Assembly: GCA_030429565.1 (NCBI GenBank)
Contig: JAUIFE010000040.1
Location: forward strand, 1 to 57,444
Source of the DNA: Holophagae bacterium
Lineage (GTDB): Bacteria; Acidobacteriota; Holophagae; Acanthopleuribacterales; Acanthopleuribacteraceae
Direction: 5' to 3'
Length of the DNA stretch: 57,444 nucleotides
The notes under the pieces: generated by a model
Seen by the model: only the letters and a program-made list of their open reading frames with translations
What the model was told of the DNA's origin: nothing
Databases searched by the model: none
Shown here: positions 37,201 to 44,668 of the stretch, one piece after another
Layout of the letters: each line of letters begins with the position of its first letter
How positions within the stretch are numbered: position 1 is the first letter of the stretch
Program-made: the position numbers and the translations under genes

Positions 37201-39888
37201 GGGCAAGTCACGCAATTCCTTCTGCCAAAACCGACGGTGGCGGTGACCGCGTTCACTCGCGACCAAGGCCCGTTCCCATGCCGCAAAGGTCGGAAAAGCC
37301 CGCGACGGCGTCGTTGCCGTCACCGTCTCGGTCAACATCTGCAGCAATTCGTCCAGAATCACCACCATCGACCACAGGTCGGCGACAATGTGATGGGCCA
37401 CTGTTAGTAAAACAGCCTCATCGGCGCGTAACGGGATTAACACAAAGCGCAGCAATGGGCCTTGAGTCATGTCAAACGGCGCTTCCACCAACGCTTGTAA
37501 CTGGTCCGTCAACGCTTCCGGTGTCGTCCCCAACGCTGTTTCTTGACGGAAAATCGCAGCCCCCTGCGCGTGAACCTGCTGGTACGGCGCGCCGTCTTCG
37601 TCATGAAACGTGGTTCGCAGAGCCGGGTGCCGGGCCACCAACGCGGAACAGGCCTGTTCTAAAGCCGTCCCATCTACGCGACCCGTGATGCAGACCGCGC
37701 GCGCGATGTGCGATTGCGAGCCCTGCGCTTCGAGGTTGCTCAAAAACCACAACGCCGCTTGCGTCGTCGACAACGGATAACGGCCCGGTGCGAGATAAGG
37801 CGCCACCTCATCATCCGCCGACGCGGCCACGCCTGCCGCCATAATGCAGCCGGCCACATCCGCGACACTGCCTTCCAGCAAAGTCTCGATCGGCACACTC
37901 ACACCCAGATCGTCTTCAATCGTTCCTTTTGCCGCCGAAGCCGCCATCGAATCCATGCCCAGCTCGCCCAAACGCAAGTCATCGGCGGAAGCAGGCAACG
38001 CCCGTCCTGTCAAACGACTCAAACCCCGGCGTAGATAGTCCCGAATGGTTTCCGCTTGGGCTGCTTCCGACAATTGCGGCAGCGCCGCAACATCCACGTC
38101 GCCGGCCGCCCAAATGGCGCCGGAAGCGGAAATCTCGGCCAGAACCGGCAGCGTCTCGTCGCGATAGGCCTGACGACAAGCCTGGCGGCGCACCTTGCCG
38201 CTCGGCGTTTTGGGCAAGTCGCCCGCTTTGATAAAAACCACCGATGCCGGCGATAACCCGGTCGCGGCCGTCATCGCCGCGCGCACCTTGGCCGCCATCG
38301 CAAAATAATCCGCTTGAGGCGCGCGACGCGCCACTTCCAAAACCGCGACCACGGATTCACCGCCGTCGCCTTCGACCGGCACCGAAAATACGGCACAACC
38401 CCCCCACAACAGCAGCGGGTGGCAATCCTGCACCGCGTGTTCCATGTCGGCGGGGTAATAATTGCGGCCGCGCACAATGATGAGATCCTTGCAGCGGCCG
38501 GTAATGAACAGCTCACCTTGATCGAGGAAACCGAGATCCCCGGTGCGCATGAAGGCCTGCTCGCCAAACCCGTCCAGGCGCGCGTCAAACGTGGTGTCGC
38601 TGAGTGTCGGATCCTGGCGATAACCCCGCGCAACACCCGGTCCCGCCACCCAAATCTCGCCAACCTCGCCGTCGGCACAAGGTGCAGACGTTTCCGAGGC
38701 CACAATCACCACCTCGGAGCCCGGCAAAACCTTACCGCAACCAACCACGGCCCGCCCGTCATCCGCCGGACGCACCCGACCGGCGCGCAAGCTCTCAGCG
38801 TCAAAACGACGAATCGCGGCCACTTCGCGTTGCGCTTTGCAGCTCACCATCAACGTCGCCTCGGCCAAACCATAAGCCGGCACAAAAGCATGCGATGAAA
38901 AACCGCTGTCGGCGAATGCGTCGCAAAAACGGGTCACAGTATCCGCTTGAATCGGCTCGGCCCCACAAATGGCGACGCGCCAGCGTGATAAATCAAGCGC
39001 GGCGCGTTGGGCGGGGGTTGTGCGCCGCACACTCAAATCATAAGCAAAGTTGGGTGCGGCACAACAGGTGGCGCCGAGATCGGCCATCGCCTCCAACCAC
39101 AGCAGCGGCTTGGTCATGCAGCGGTAAGGCGACATCAACGTCACCGGAAAACCCGTGTAGAACGGCTGTAAAATGCCACCAATCAAACCCATGTCATGAT
39201 ACGGCGGAAGCCAACTAAAACCGACTTCGTTACGGGTAAAACCCAAGGCTTGTTCCGTTGCGGCCAAGGTGTAACAAAGATTGCGGTGGGTAATTTGGGC
39301 CGCACGCGGGCGCGCGGTTGAGCCCGAGGTGTATTGCAACAGCACCAAGTCGTCGGGGTCCATTTGCTCGGGACGCCGGTAATCCGCCGCATCGCCCTTC
39401 AATTCGGCGGGCGTCGCCATCGGGACGCCGCCCAGAGCATCGGCCTTTTCGCCGCGCTGACGGTCTCTTTCCGCCGCGTCAATTAAGGCCAAGCCAGGTT
39501 CCGCACTTTCAATCAACGCCTGAATGCGATCGCTGTAACGGCCACCGATCCGGGGATAACAGGGCACCGCCACGGCACCCGCCGCCAAACAACCAAAAAA
39601 AGAAACGACATAATCTAAACCGGTGGGAAACAACAACAACACATTGCGCCCGCTCAAGCCTCGCGCTTGCAATCCCGCCGCCAATTGCAGCGCACGCTCG
39701 TGAACCTCGGCCCAGGTCAACCGGGTCACCTGATCGCGGCGCGTCATGAAGGCATAAGCCTCGGCCTCGGGCTGCTCATGGGCACGGGCGAAAAAGACGT
39801 CCAGTAAATGGCGGTCGGGTGACACCAGCGTGCCGCCGTCTCCAATGGCCAAACTCGGTTTTCTCAGGCGCATGTTGTGCAAATTCAT
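28225..39888 (-). CDS. Lipo-initiating NRPS: FAAL-ACP-C-A-PCP-C-A-PCP-C-A-PCP
   Basis: The start is ATG 39888 (MNLHNMRLRKPSL), 31 nt after the methyltransferase stop; the longer frame to 39978 overlaps that gene. This gives 3,887 residues. Order: fatty-acyl-AMP ligase (TSGSTARPRA ~183, FAYDL), ACP GMDSMAA ~644, starter-type C (HHIVADLWS ~831), A1 (~1,316), PCP LGGNSLQ ~1,696, C (HHLVADGFS ~1,894), A2 (~2,366), PCP GGDSIRA ~2,753, C (HHAVLDGWS ~2,959), A3 (~3,423), PCP GGDSVSC ~3,808. Eye-derived codes: A1 D-M-V-Q-M-G-L-V-Y, A2 D-A-G-Q-R-G-M-V-W, A3 D-I-V-Q-L-G-L-I-W. A3 is almost the known glycine code; A1 and A2 are uncertain. It should build an N-acyl-X-X-Gly chain for the SfmC-like enzyme. 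There is no epimerase, TE or N-methylation domain. Confidence 0.9.
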   Translation of the reverse strand: MNLHNMRLRKPSLAIGDGGTLVSPDRHLLDVFFARAHEQPEAEAYAFMTRRDQVTRLTWAEVHERALQLAAGLQARGLSGRNVLLLFPTGLDYVVSFFGCLAAGAVAVPCYPRIGGRYSDRIQALIESAEPGLALIDAAERDRQRGEKADALGGVPMATPAELKGDAADYRRPEQMDPDDLVLLQYTSGSTARPRAAQITHRNLCYTLAATEQALGFTRNEVGFSWLPPYHDMGLIGGILQPFYTGFPVTLMSPYRCMTKPLLWLEAMADLGATCCAAPNFAYDLSVRRTTPAQRAALDLSRWRVAICGAEPIQADTVTRFCDAFADSGFSSHAFVPAYGLAEATLMVSCKAQREVAAIRRFDAESLRAGRVRPADDGRAVVGCGKVLPGSEVVIVASETSAPCADGEVGEIWVAGPGVARGYRQDPTLSDTTFDARLDGFGEQAFMRTGDLGFLDQGELFITGRCKDLIIVRGRNYYPADMEHAVQDCHPLLLWGGCAVFSVPVEGDGGESVVAVLEVARRAPQADYFAMAAKVRAAMTAATGLSPASVVFIKAGDLPKTPSGKVRRQACRQAYRDETLPVLAEISASGAIWAAGDVDVAALPQLSEAAQAETIRDYLRRGLSRLTGRALPASADDLRLGELGMDSMAASAAKGTIEDDLGVSVPIETLLEGSVADVAGCIMAAGVAASADDEVAPYLAPGRYPLSTTQAALWFLSNLEAQGSQSHIARAVCITGRVDGTALEQACSALVARHPALRTTFHDEDGAPYQQVHAQGAAIFRQETALGTTPEALTDQLQALVEAPFDMTQGPLLRFVLIPLRADEAVLLTVAHHIVADLWSMVVILDELLQMLTETVTATTPSRAFPTFAAWERALVASERGHRHRRFWQKELRDLPEKPVLPCSNAATATAQGGSHQLYLDESLVAEVNRTATSAGVTPYAVLLTAYQVMLQRFTGQARFAVGCPVSRRSSSRWVRTVGPAVNLVPVIGELDAGQGFGETLQSMWRRWLQIMEHSDYPFAEMIEGLARDRDASANPVFNLVFGLQQTALGKASPMGALLSEHAEGQIDLDGTVWAPFSLPRRHCQFDFMLLLTPCAGGLAGTIEFRQAAVSAPVVARMASFYKHLLAAINAEVDAPIGLLADRALAKVEQALFAPTTARLPQATGLLHHLFEDQARRTPNAVALRQGATSTTYAELDARANQLAHVLQARGVGPETSVGLYVARSCDMMVAVLGVLKAGGVYVPLDLGHPEQRLRAVYAGAGCRCLVVAAETVPAWCLDLGELVDLRATPAVVTSAPSSAPVVATAADHAAYILFTSGSTGRPKGVVVSHGNAYHLLTSLKQMMSPPSAPRLAAVTTLSFDMSLVELFLPLMLGGSVTIADQREVGDAERLSALVANSDMFQATPATWKMLLAQGFTHSGRLIAMTGGEAADSDMVTRLLESGAEVWNLYGPTEITVYAAGARLTDADITIGQSLPNGRCYVLDAAMRPCPTGTPGELYVAGAGVTRGYVGRADLTAERFLPCPFGPAGARLYRTGDLVRRRENGDLEYLGRMDRQIKVRGFRIEPGEIEAVLCGHPAVHHAVVERRGGDQQSHFLAAHCVLASSQPATPALATALRAFAGDHLPRYMVPAKIQFHDALPLLASGKVDRLALLAMPLDESDPGGAVPRTATEQIVATVWAELLPIQQAYRNDDFFALGGNSLQAVQLTAALSKALQCEIPLAALWEGSTLAELAATCELVRAKAERAPAAPCFAARLPEAGDAPLTPVQQRVWFLEQMTPGTAMFNSVYCGEVAGRLEEGALQAAVNALYRRHDALRANVTAHDGDYVMRVFDREPPTVTVRDFRAAGAEARALAMAEVDRVVAAPFDLSGEVLLRCLLLRLPESDVLAIATHHLVADGFSLDLAFEEMAVWYDVHRGLAVPPPRQAAPQFSDFARWSAAADRDLVRAEQQRAGLQWWVQTLADITPLEVPTDLPRPAVISTRGDWVPLQLDGATSQQLRDVARAHGVTPFMVLLAAWQLLLAKLSQRNDIVVGTGVVNRDQVATHDMIGNFTNLIALRTRLQQDGSVGDLLRNVAAVCRGAQQHHGVPFEQVVAAVEATRDLSRNPVFQALFVMQPEAPNRQIGGLALTRVERGARTALADLELHLADRSAISGRIAFATDLFEKHTVGLIAARYVQLLQAMLADTEQPTRALSILLAADQTRLQQWCFGPRDRSQAPLVHQQLQHWAQQTPDAPALRCGEHQLTYAALDCRANQLAQHLLSLGAAPEMRIGLCLERSIEAVVAIFGILKAGASYLPLDPRYPLKRLQAVVDNSAMALMVTSADLVDKVPCGGVPTVLVDRDEALISAASQQAPTIQLDPENTAYTIYTSGSTGTPKGVQIPHRALANLAAAMVASPGIRPCDVQSSLSSLSFDASVGEMFPPLYGGATLAMLRHEEIVDIERLQAALLRNGTTILQATPTTWRLLENSGGIDAAIDVRFGGEAMPPDLAETLIRRHPTIWQMYGPTETTVWSAGRRPAHAQDLSLGHPIDHTSLHILDSRLQPVPVGCYGELCIGGLGLARGYADRPDLTANAFVPDGVSGAVGARLYRTGDVVRLRWDGSLEFCGRRDDQLKIRGHRIEPGEVVAALLAYPAVKEAVVSASEGTDAEKFLMAHLVPKADAVVAVDALKTFLGSVLPAAAIPSSIVILDEMPRSPNGKIDKKNLPMPDSMRPTMTEDFAKPRNEREQTLADIWQNALGLDRVGRNDDFFALGGDSIRALHIVEKARLAGFALRVQDVFQKPSVARLAETTEVVAQPQTIEPFALLAEADRDWVQSEAPALEDAFPVAMLQAGMLFHSMKTPNSATYHQVLTMSLALPFDAEGIQAAVDAVVARRPALRLAFASTGISEPLQLVHRQASLPVGFHDLRALSPTAQEETLAAWLEQERFRPFDVTRPPLLRLHVHRRDDAQLQLTFCFHHAVLDGWSVALMLRELLQCYRARLSGAPNVLAPVNDRSLLAQQINAERAALADTRQRDYWATQVSRNAGETLWGEQPNVSGEVVPACRRMLPTDAFAALGKLAGEWQVGLSSLLLAVHARVVAAMADRETVVSGWVSQVRPETAGAGEALGMFLNTLPVPVSVSTTSWRSLVTAVDTSLRDLQPHRRYPTAQMVRDAQGAKICDNFFYYTDLQGQGGGDERRQPELSSFDVLEQNELPLTVSVHREPNGDRLSLRVLVDPHACPLAADQVAARYLQGLARLLAEPNGLLAADDLWCDDERADLAAMVAAADNAHPQQLVPQRFRQQALATPDQVALSDGTTVLTYAALQKAVDGLAAALVQRGFAAEQPVAVVLPRTTDLVVALLATLQAGLAYVPLDPRHPFARNADIVREVGAACVITDAETAPAWRELLDHVVTPADAVATTVDAASLPAPAPSDTAYIIFTSGSTGKPKGVVIEHAALAQLMEAMISVSGIGGGDTLAAVTTVSFDIAAVELFMPLLVGARVVLVAPETAADGELLAERLIDATMMQATPATWRLLTAQGWTAPEGFTILCGGEALPADLGAALAAQARTLNLYGPTEAAIWSSVDTVTAGEPMTIGRALPGRSLLVLDRRGHLVPVGGVGELVIGGIGLARGYWQREALTAQQFIENPYGGEGSRLYRTGDLVRRLADGRLAYLGRLDRQIKLRGYRIEPGEIEHALSRHAGVAEAVVVVDQPGRHGRLTAHVVRTSAGAAQEPQTLIENLRHALAAELPAYMVPVAYTFLDAVPRLVNGKVDYRALPQSQSLVAQPSYTPPQTETETAIAGLWGELLGVAQVGADDDFFEIGGDSVSCAAMITALEARLHVKPSVQLVLQHPTVRGLAAVVDGELAIVHRVQVDEGQRLQQSLEQLSDAQIAALLNDPMLNL

Positions 39889-39919
39889 AAGGACCCACTC
39901 TCTTTTAACCAGGGCGGCG

Positions 39920-40735
39920 TTATGCCGCGGTCGCTTCCTCGCGGCACGGTTTGTCGGCGATCGCGATGATGTAATCAAGCCCTTCGTAAAGCGCCGGATT
40001 GCCCCGACCCGAAAGAAACCAGCGGCTAAACCAACCGAGTTTCGAGGCCGGATCGGCCGTCATTTTGGCGATGTGGGCGCAATAGGGCACACAGACTTGT
40101 TCACGCATTGATGTCACCGAAACACCGGTGAACCCGGCGGCTTCCAGTTTGACCTTGTATTCGGCCAGGGTGACTTGGTTGTGTTCGGGCGAAACTTGGT
40201 TCAAGGCATGGCCACGCTTCTCACGCGGGATCAAATCGGTCAATACCAACCGGCCGCCCGGCTGTAGGACACGCAACGCCTCGCGGAAAAAAGTATCGCG
40301 GCAGCTAAATTGAAACGCCGCTTCGATGGAGACCACCTTATCGAAGGTCTCAGCGGGGAAGCGGAGGTCGGTCGCCGAACCCAAATGAAGCGCGACGCCT
40401 TCCACCGCTCGGATGCGCCGGCGCGCAATTTTGATGTGGTACGGTGAAATATCCACACCGACGATGCGCGCCGGCCCAACGGTCTCCATCCAATACAGTT
40501 CCTGGTCGCCAAAACCAAAACCCACATCCAGGATGTGGTCGGTTTTGGCGAACGCACCTGCTACCGCGACCTGATCCGCCAGCTCACAGCAAGCCGTGTC
40601 GAGCGACTCGGCGCCGTTCTCCCAATACCCCATGTTCATGAAACGTCTCGTTTCTAAGAAATAGTTACGTCTCGCGAGTAGGCTGTATTGAAGACCGACG
40701 AAGAAGTCGTGTAACTTGTGCTTCCAAGAACGCAT
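39920..40735 (-). CDS. SAM-dependent methyltransferase, candidate tyrosine C-methyltransferase
   Basis: The product is 271 residues; ATG 40735 has AAGGAA 9 nt upstream, overlapping the end of the preceding gene. The class I SAM loop is HILDVGFGFGDQE (residues ~67-79), followed by IVGVDISPYHIKIARRR and LQPGGRLVLTDLIPRE. It resembles UbiE/erythromycin-type small-molecule methyltransferases. In saframycin and safracin clusters a MT of this class (SfmM2/SacF) adds the ring methyl to tyrosine. With the SfmD-like hydroxylase and SafC-like OMT present, it would complete the set for 3-hydroxy-5-methyl-O-methyltyrosine. N-methylation of the finished scaffold is an alternative. Confidence 0.8.
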   Translation of the reverse strand: MRSWKHKLHDFFVGLQYSLLARRNYFLETRRFMNMGYWENGAESLDTACCELADQVAVAGAFAKTDHILDVGFGFGDQELYWMETVGPARIVGVDISPYHIKIARRRIRAVEGVALHLGSATDLRFPAETFDKVVSIEAAFQFSCRDTFFREALRVLQPGGRLVLTDLIPREKRGHALNQVSPEHNQVTLAEYKVKLEAAGFTGVSVTSMREQVCVPYCAHIAKMTADPASKLGWFSRWFLSGRGNPALYEGLDYIIAIADKPCREEATAA

Positions 40736-40747
40736 TGAATTGATTCC

Positions 40748-41239
40748 TTACTCGCCTGCTACTGCTTTGGCAGCGGCTTTAACAGACGCCATTTGTGCTT
40801 CGTCCTGCTCAGGAACGTAGCTGGTGCTGTAAACGATCTGCCAAGAACCAGCTTTGTTCGCCCATACGGTGCTCACGTAGTTGGTGGCAGGCAAGGTTTT
40901 GCCGTCTTTAACAGCTTCAGTAACTGCTTTCATGTGCAGGATGGCAACGTCGTCAGTGATGGAAACCACTTTGAAGTCGCTCAATTTAACTTCGCCGTAA
41001 GCAACGTCTTTACGGAAGTTGATGCCTTCGTCACGCGTGTACAGGCGGCCACCTTCAGCAACCAACGCTTCTTCAGCGATGATTTCTTTGATGGTGTCAA
41101 CGTCTGCCATCATGAACGCTTCACAAGCGGCCTTTTCACGAGCCGTCAAGGTTTGCAACAAGCTTTCAGCAGAGAAAGCCAAAGGGCTCGCGAAGAGAGC
41201 CAAAGCACCAGCAGTAGTCAGAGCTTTTTTGATATTCAT
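40748..41239 (-). CDS. Exported SnoaL/NTF2-like protein heading the NRPS operon
   Basis: ATG 41239 follows AAGGAG by about 9 nt and gives 163 residues; an upstream extension to 41305 lacks an RBS. A clear signal peptide, MNIKKALTTAGALALFASPL then AFSA, precedes a ~135-residue DUF4440/SnoaL-like fold (AACEAFMMADVDTIKEIIAEEALV, VVSITDDVAILHMKAV, NYVSTVWANKAGSWQIVYSTS). Codon use is strikingly biased (GAA, AAA, GCT, GTT, CGT, GGT, AAC, TTC), unlike the GC-rich NRPS genes and like highly expressed genes. It lies 12 nt before the methyltransferase. Possible roles are an extracytoplasmic binding, cyclising or self-protection protein for the product; nothing identifies which. Confidence 0.8.
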   Translation of the reverse strand: MNIKKALTTAGALALFASPLAFSAESLLQTLTAREKAACEAFMMADVDTIKEIIAEEALVAEGGRLYTRDEGINFRKDVAYGEVKLSDFKVVSITDDVAILHMKAVTEAVKDGKTLPATNYVSTVWANKAGSWQIVYSTSYVPEQDEAQMASVKAAAKAVAGE

Positions 41240-42024
41240 CTCGAAATTCTCCTTATTGAATTTGGATGGTGTGCCCCAAATAAAACGCCGTGTCACCCGT
41301 GGCACGAACGCGCCGTCTTCCTTAGGGCAATAGTTTTTCTAACAAGGCTATATATCCCAACCAAGCAGAACCCCGAAAAACCCTTGAGCCTTTGAACGTC
41401 CAGATAAACCCCAAAAAAACAACTACATGCTTTTTTCTGTATTTACCTAAAAAATTTAAAGACAGCGATTTCCGTGCCCGCCAAGTCGGCGTCACCTTGT
41501 CGTTGTTGTTCCCAATCCAGCCTCGACCATCGATTACAGCGGTTGCCCGACGGAAACCGTGGGAAAGGTAAGCACCCTTCGAACGAGGCCTTCATGAGAA
41601 ACGGAACGTGCCTCCTGCAAACCGCCTTTTCCGGTACACAACAAAATGTCGCTACCTAAAAAACTATTTACAGGATTGGGTAGGTAATCTGCGTGTCCTA
41701 ATTCGATGGTATGGCGCAGACTAAAATTCCCTTAAAACTTCAGCCTACCATCAACCACAGAAGCACTCGTTTTATATAAAAACTAAGCACAATTTAAGAC
41801 ACAACAGACAACCAAAAAGAACGCATTTATAGCAAGGCATACCAAAAGCATAATACTTTTAGTTAATAACCAAACCACAAACATACCGCCATCGAATCGC
41901 ATCCCTAGCCACATAAATGTCGCCACGAACCAAAGACGGCGCGCCTTTTTAGGTTATTCCTAATAACAATCACAAACCACGGCTTGGATGGTTCCATCAC
42001 CGCTCTATGTTGTTTTTATTTTTG
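41240..42024. other. Long AT-rich intergenic region containing the likely NRPS operon promoter
   Basis: No convincing gene. The stretch 41,650-41,990 is markedly AT-rich against its surroundings. On the minus strand a TATATA-like box lies near 41,349-41,356, about 110 nt before the start codon, but I find no good -35 partner. Transcription of the whole nine-gene operon must begin here unless internal promoters exist. Confidence 0.5.
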
Positions 42025-43254
42025 TTATGAACCTGGTTTCACCGGTGCGACAGCATAGCTGTATCGGACAACGGTATTGTTTTCATCTTTGTCAGTTTCC
42101 ACCGTGTAGGCGTACTTGCCCTGAAACACCATCCGGGGTCGCAAATCTTGGGTCAAAAAGGCCCAATTATCCAGCTTGGTTTGCCCAAGAAAATGGCCCT
42201 TTGGATCAAAAATATCCGCTGTTTGCGATCCGTTCTCCAAATCGACGTTGTGGATCACCAGTAAATGCCCGGAAGGCATTGGAAACAAACCCTGGATTGG
42301 GTTTTTCGCGGCCGGAAGTTCAGCGTTTTGAATCACCCGCTCTTCGAAATTATGCCCAATCACCTGCGCCAAATTCGGCGCCTGGCGGTAGGTATTGACC
42401 AACCGTTCCGCCGCGGCACGGGTCTCTTCCGCCCGGCGATAAATCGGTTCAAATTTGCGCGTAATTGTTCTGATTCGGTTCTTTAAGCCCGCATCCCACA
42501 CTTCTATTTTGTATGCGTCGCTGGTCGCCAAATACACGCGACCTTGTGGGTCAAAAGCAACAACACCGACCTTGCCAAGGTTGGCGGCCAGCAGCGTCCC
42601 CATGAACTCGGAAAGCGTCTTTGGCTTCGTAAAATTCTGAAAATCAATAACTTGCTCATGTACGGCCAACGTTTTAACCAGCTCGTACTCGTTGTTCAAA
42701 ATACCGTACGTCGTCGTCATTTTGCGTTCTTCGGAATTCAACTTTACGAAGGTACAGGCCGCCAAAGCACGCTTCGGTGCAAAAACTGCGGCGGTAATGA
42801 TGCGACTGAAGTTCTGGTTGGCGTGCGCCGATTCAAACTTCATGTCTGCATCGTAAAAGTTAACTCTAGGCGGGACCCCGGTGCTACCTTCGTGGGTAAT
42901 AACCGTGCCTTCGGGCAAAATTTGAATACTATTCAGGGCGAATAACTCGCCTGGTCCCTGGCCTTTACTTGCGGCAACCCGGACAAAACGTCCTTTGGGA
43001 TCGAACTCTAAAATACGGTTCTCTTGGGTGTCGGCCACAAACAGGTGGCCGCGAGCATCTACCGCGACATTGGTGTTGTGTTTGGTCCAGAGATACTCAT
43101 CGCCGCCTTGGTCGGCACCGAAGCGCAGATCTTGTTTAAAAACAAGCGTTTGCGCCACCCCTTGAGGTGTCTCTTGGTTGTGCACTTCTGCACCGTGAAG
43201 GGGCAGAAAAAGATGAAAATTGACTAATAGCAAGCCCAGATAGACCAATCGCAA
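42025..43254 (-). CDS. Secreted 6-bladed beta-propeller (NHL-like) protein
   Basis: The product is 409 residues. The best start is TTG 43254, preceded by AAGGAG 7 nt upstream; no in-frame ATG has such an RBS. The N-terminus MRLVYLGLLLVNFHLFLPLHGA is a signal peptide. Blade-like repeats follow: NVAVDARGHLFVADTQENRILEF, GVVAFDPQGRVYLATSDAYKIEVW and NIDIFDPKGHFLGQT-type strands. Propellers of this sort occur singly near secreted systems in Bacteroidetes and Acidobacteria and their ligands are unknown. It is monocistronic, with AT-rich flanks. Confidence 0.75.
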   Translation of the reverse strand: MRLVYLGLLLVNFHLFLPLHGAEVHNQETPQGVAQTLVFKQDLRFGADQGGDEYLWTKHNTNVAVDARGHLFVADTQENRILEFDPKGRFVRVAASKGQGPGELFALNSIQILPEGTVITHEGSTGVPPRVNFYDADMKFESAHANQNFSRIITAAVFAPKRALAACTFVKLNSEERKMTTTYGILNNEYELVKTLAVHEQVIDFQNFTKPKTLSEFMGTLLAANLGKVGVVAFDPQGRVYLATSDAYKIEVWDAGLKNRIRTITRKFEPIYRRAEETRAAAERLVNTYRQAPNLAQVIGHNFEERVIQNAELPAAKNPIQGLFPMPSGHLLVIHNVDLENGSQTADIFDPKGHFLGQTKLDNWAFLTQDLRPRMVFQGKYAYTVETDKDENNTVVRYSYAVAPVKPGS

Positions 43255-44668
43255 AACGATCTCCTTTTATATAGATCAAAAGGCATTAACTGCTAGAAAA
43301 ACCAGCATTTACGATGAAAAAAAAATCCGTCTTCAATGAAGCGTTGACTAAATCACGAGAAACAAGCGCACTTTGAGCAAGGCGCAAATCAAACGATCAC
43401 CAAACACATGCCACAACACCTGATCATTTGAGCGAGATCAGCACGATACCTACAGGGATGAAGTAAGTATCTTTAGGAGCATGTCGCCTTCAACACCAAA
43501 AGCAAGGGAACTTTTCGCTGAAGACCATGTCAACGCACTTCACAATGGGGCGTTTCAACTTCAAGGTAACCACGTACCCAATTCTCATTGGGTGGTCACT
43601 CTCTCAAAGTGTGAGTTCACCCAGATACTACCGTATCATATCAAAGCGCCATACAGGTTCAAGTGTTAAATTTAGATTGCCATCCAGTGAATTTTGCGTG
43701 CCGTTTTCGAGACCTCACCCATTCGCAAGTCTGCTCTCGGAATGGTTTCACCGGACGTCAACATCTGCAAACTCTCACCAACGGCGCTCACTTTAAGTTA
43801 CCTACCCATCAAAAAAAACCGCACCGCTACAAAAAATCTACCCATCGCCGCACGGTTCTTTTTCGGGCCTCTCGACAAAATCCAACCTTCGCCTTTTCCA
43901 TGCGCCGGCTTTTTTCGCCAGAGAAAATGCATCATAGCCGATGCCAAGAGGGACTGTGAAGCCCTTTATTTGCATTTCTCCCCTTACACACTTTCTCTCA
44001 CCTTCTGCCGATTTAGCTTTTCAATCTTCTTTCTTCGCACTTCTTCCGATCCTCAAAAACCCTAGGTTTTGCCTCTTAAACGGTTTACGGCATCTCCAGA
44101 AGCCTCGTATCTTTTCACCCGTGCGCCCCAAGTGACGCACCCGCCATTTTTCCTTCATCATGAGCCGCTCTTTCACCGGCTCACTTATCCAAAATACCGA
44201 ATCCCTCGCCTCAGATACGTCGACCCCGGCTCGCCGCGCACCTTTTCTTGCCCACCAAGCATTTCCCTCTTACCGCAATGCCGCTCCGCTCCATCCCGAT
44301 TCGTCGCCGGCCGCACTCGCACAGATACGGTCGCCCCACCCTGCCGACATCCGACCATGGGACGCCACAGGATAGCGGATGCCCGTTCCCTCGAATCAGG
44401 TGCCGATGGTTTTCAGGCAACGGAATCGATCCGACGAAGAGAATGGCTGCGCCATACACGACCGCGCGCTGCAATTAATCGATGCGCCACGTGATTTAAA
44501 CCTCTGAATCCTGTCGGTGGGTAACCCGTCGCCGTCGATCCCTTTCAAGGCAACCGACCCGCCCATTTCCAGACATGCGACCCGATCCGCGCGCAACCTG
44601 CCCCCAATTCACGCGTGCCTAAATGCGGCGACCGCGATGACCGCAGCCGCCGCCTCGGTTGGCCGCGC
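43255..44668. other. 1.4-kb region without a recognisable gene
   Basis: Several short frames are open (for example 43481-43669 and 44069-44494 on the plus strand) but none has a proper RBS, a biased third position or a recognisable motif. The 43,255-44,100 part is AT-rich and the rest GC-rich. It could hold degraded genes or an untranslated RNA; nothing positive is seen. Confidence 0.5.

Noticed and set aside
39889..39978. Upstream extension of the FAAL-NRPS frame
   Set aside because: It overlaps the methyltransferase stop and has no RBS. ATG 39888 follows the gap directly and starts the family-like sequence.
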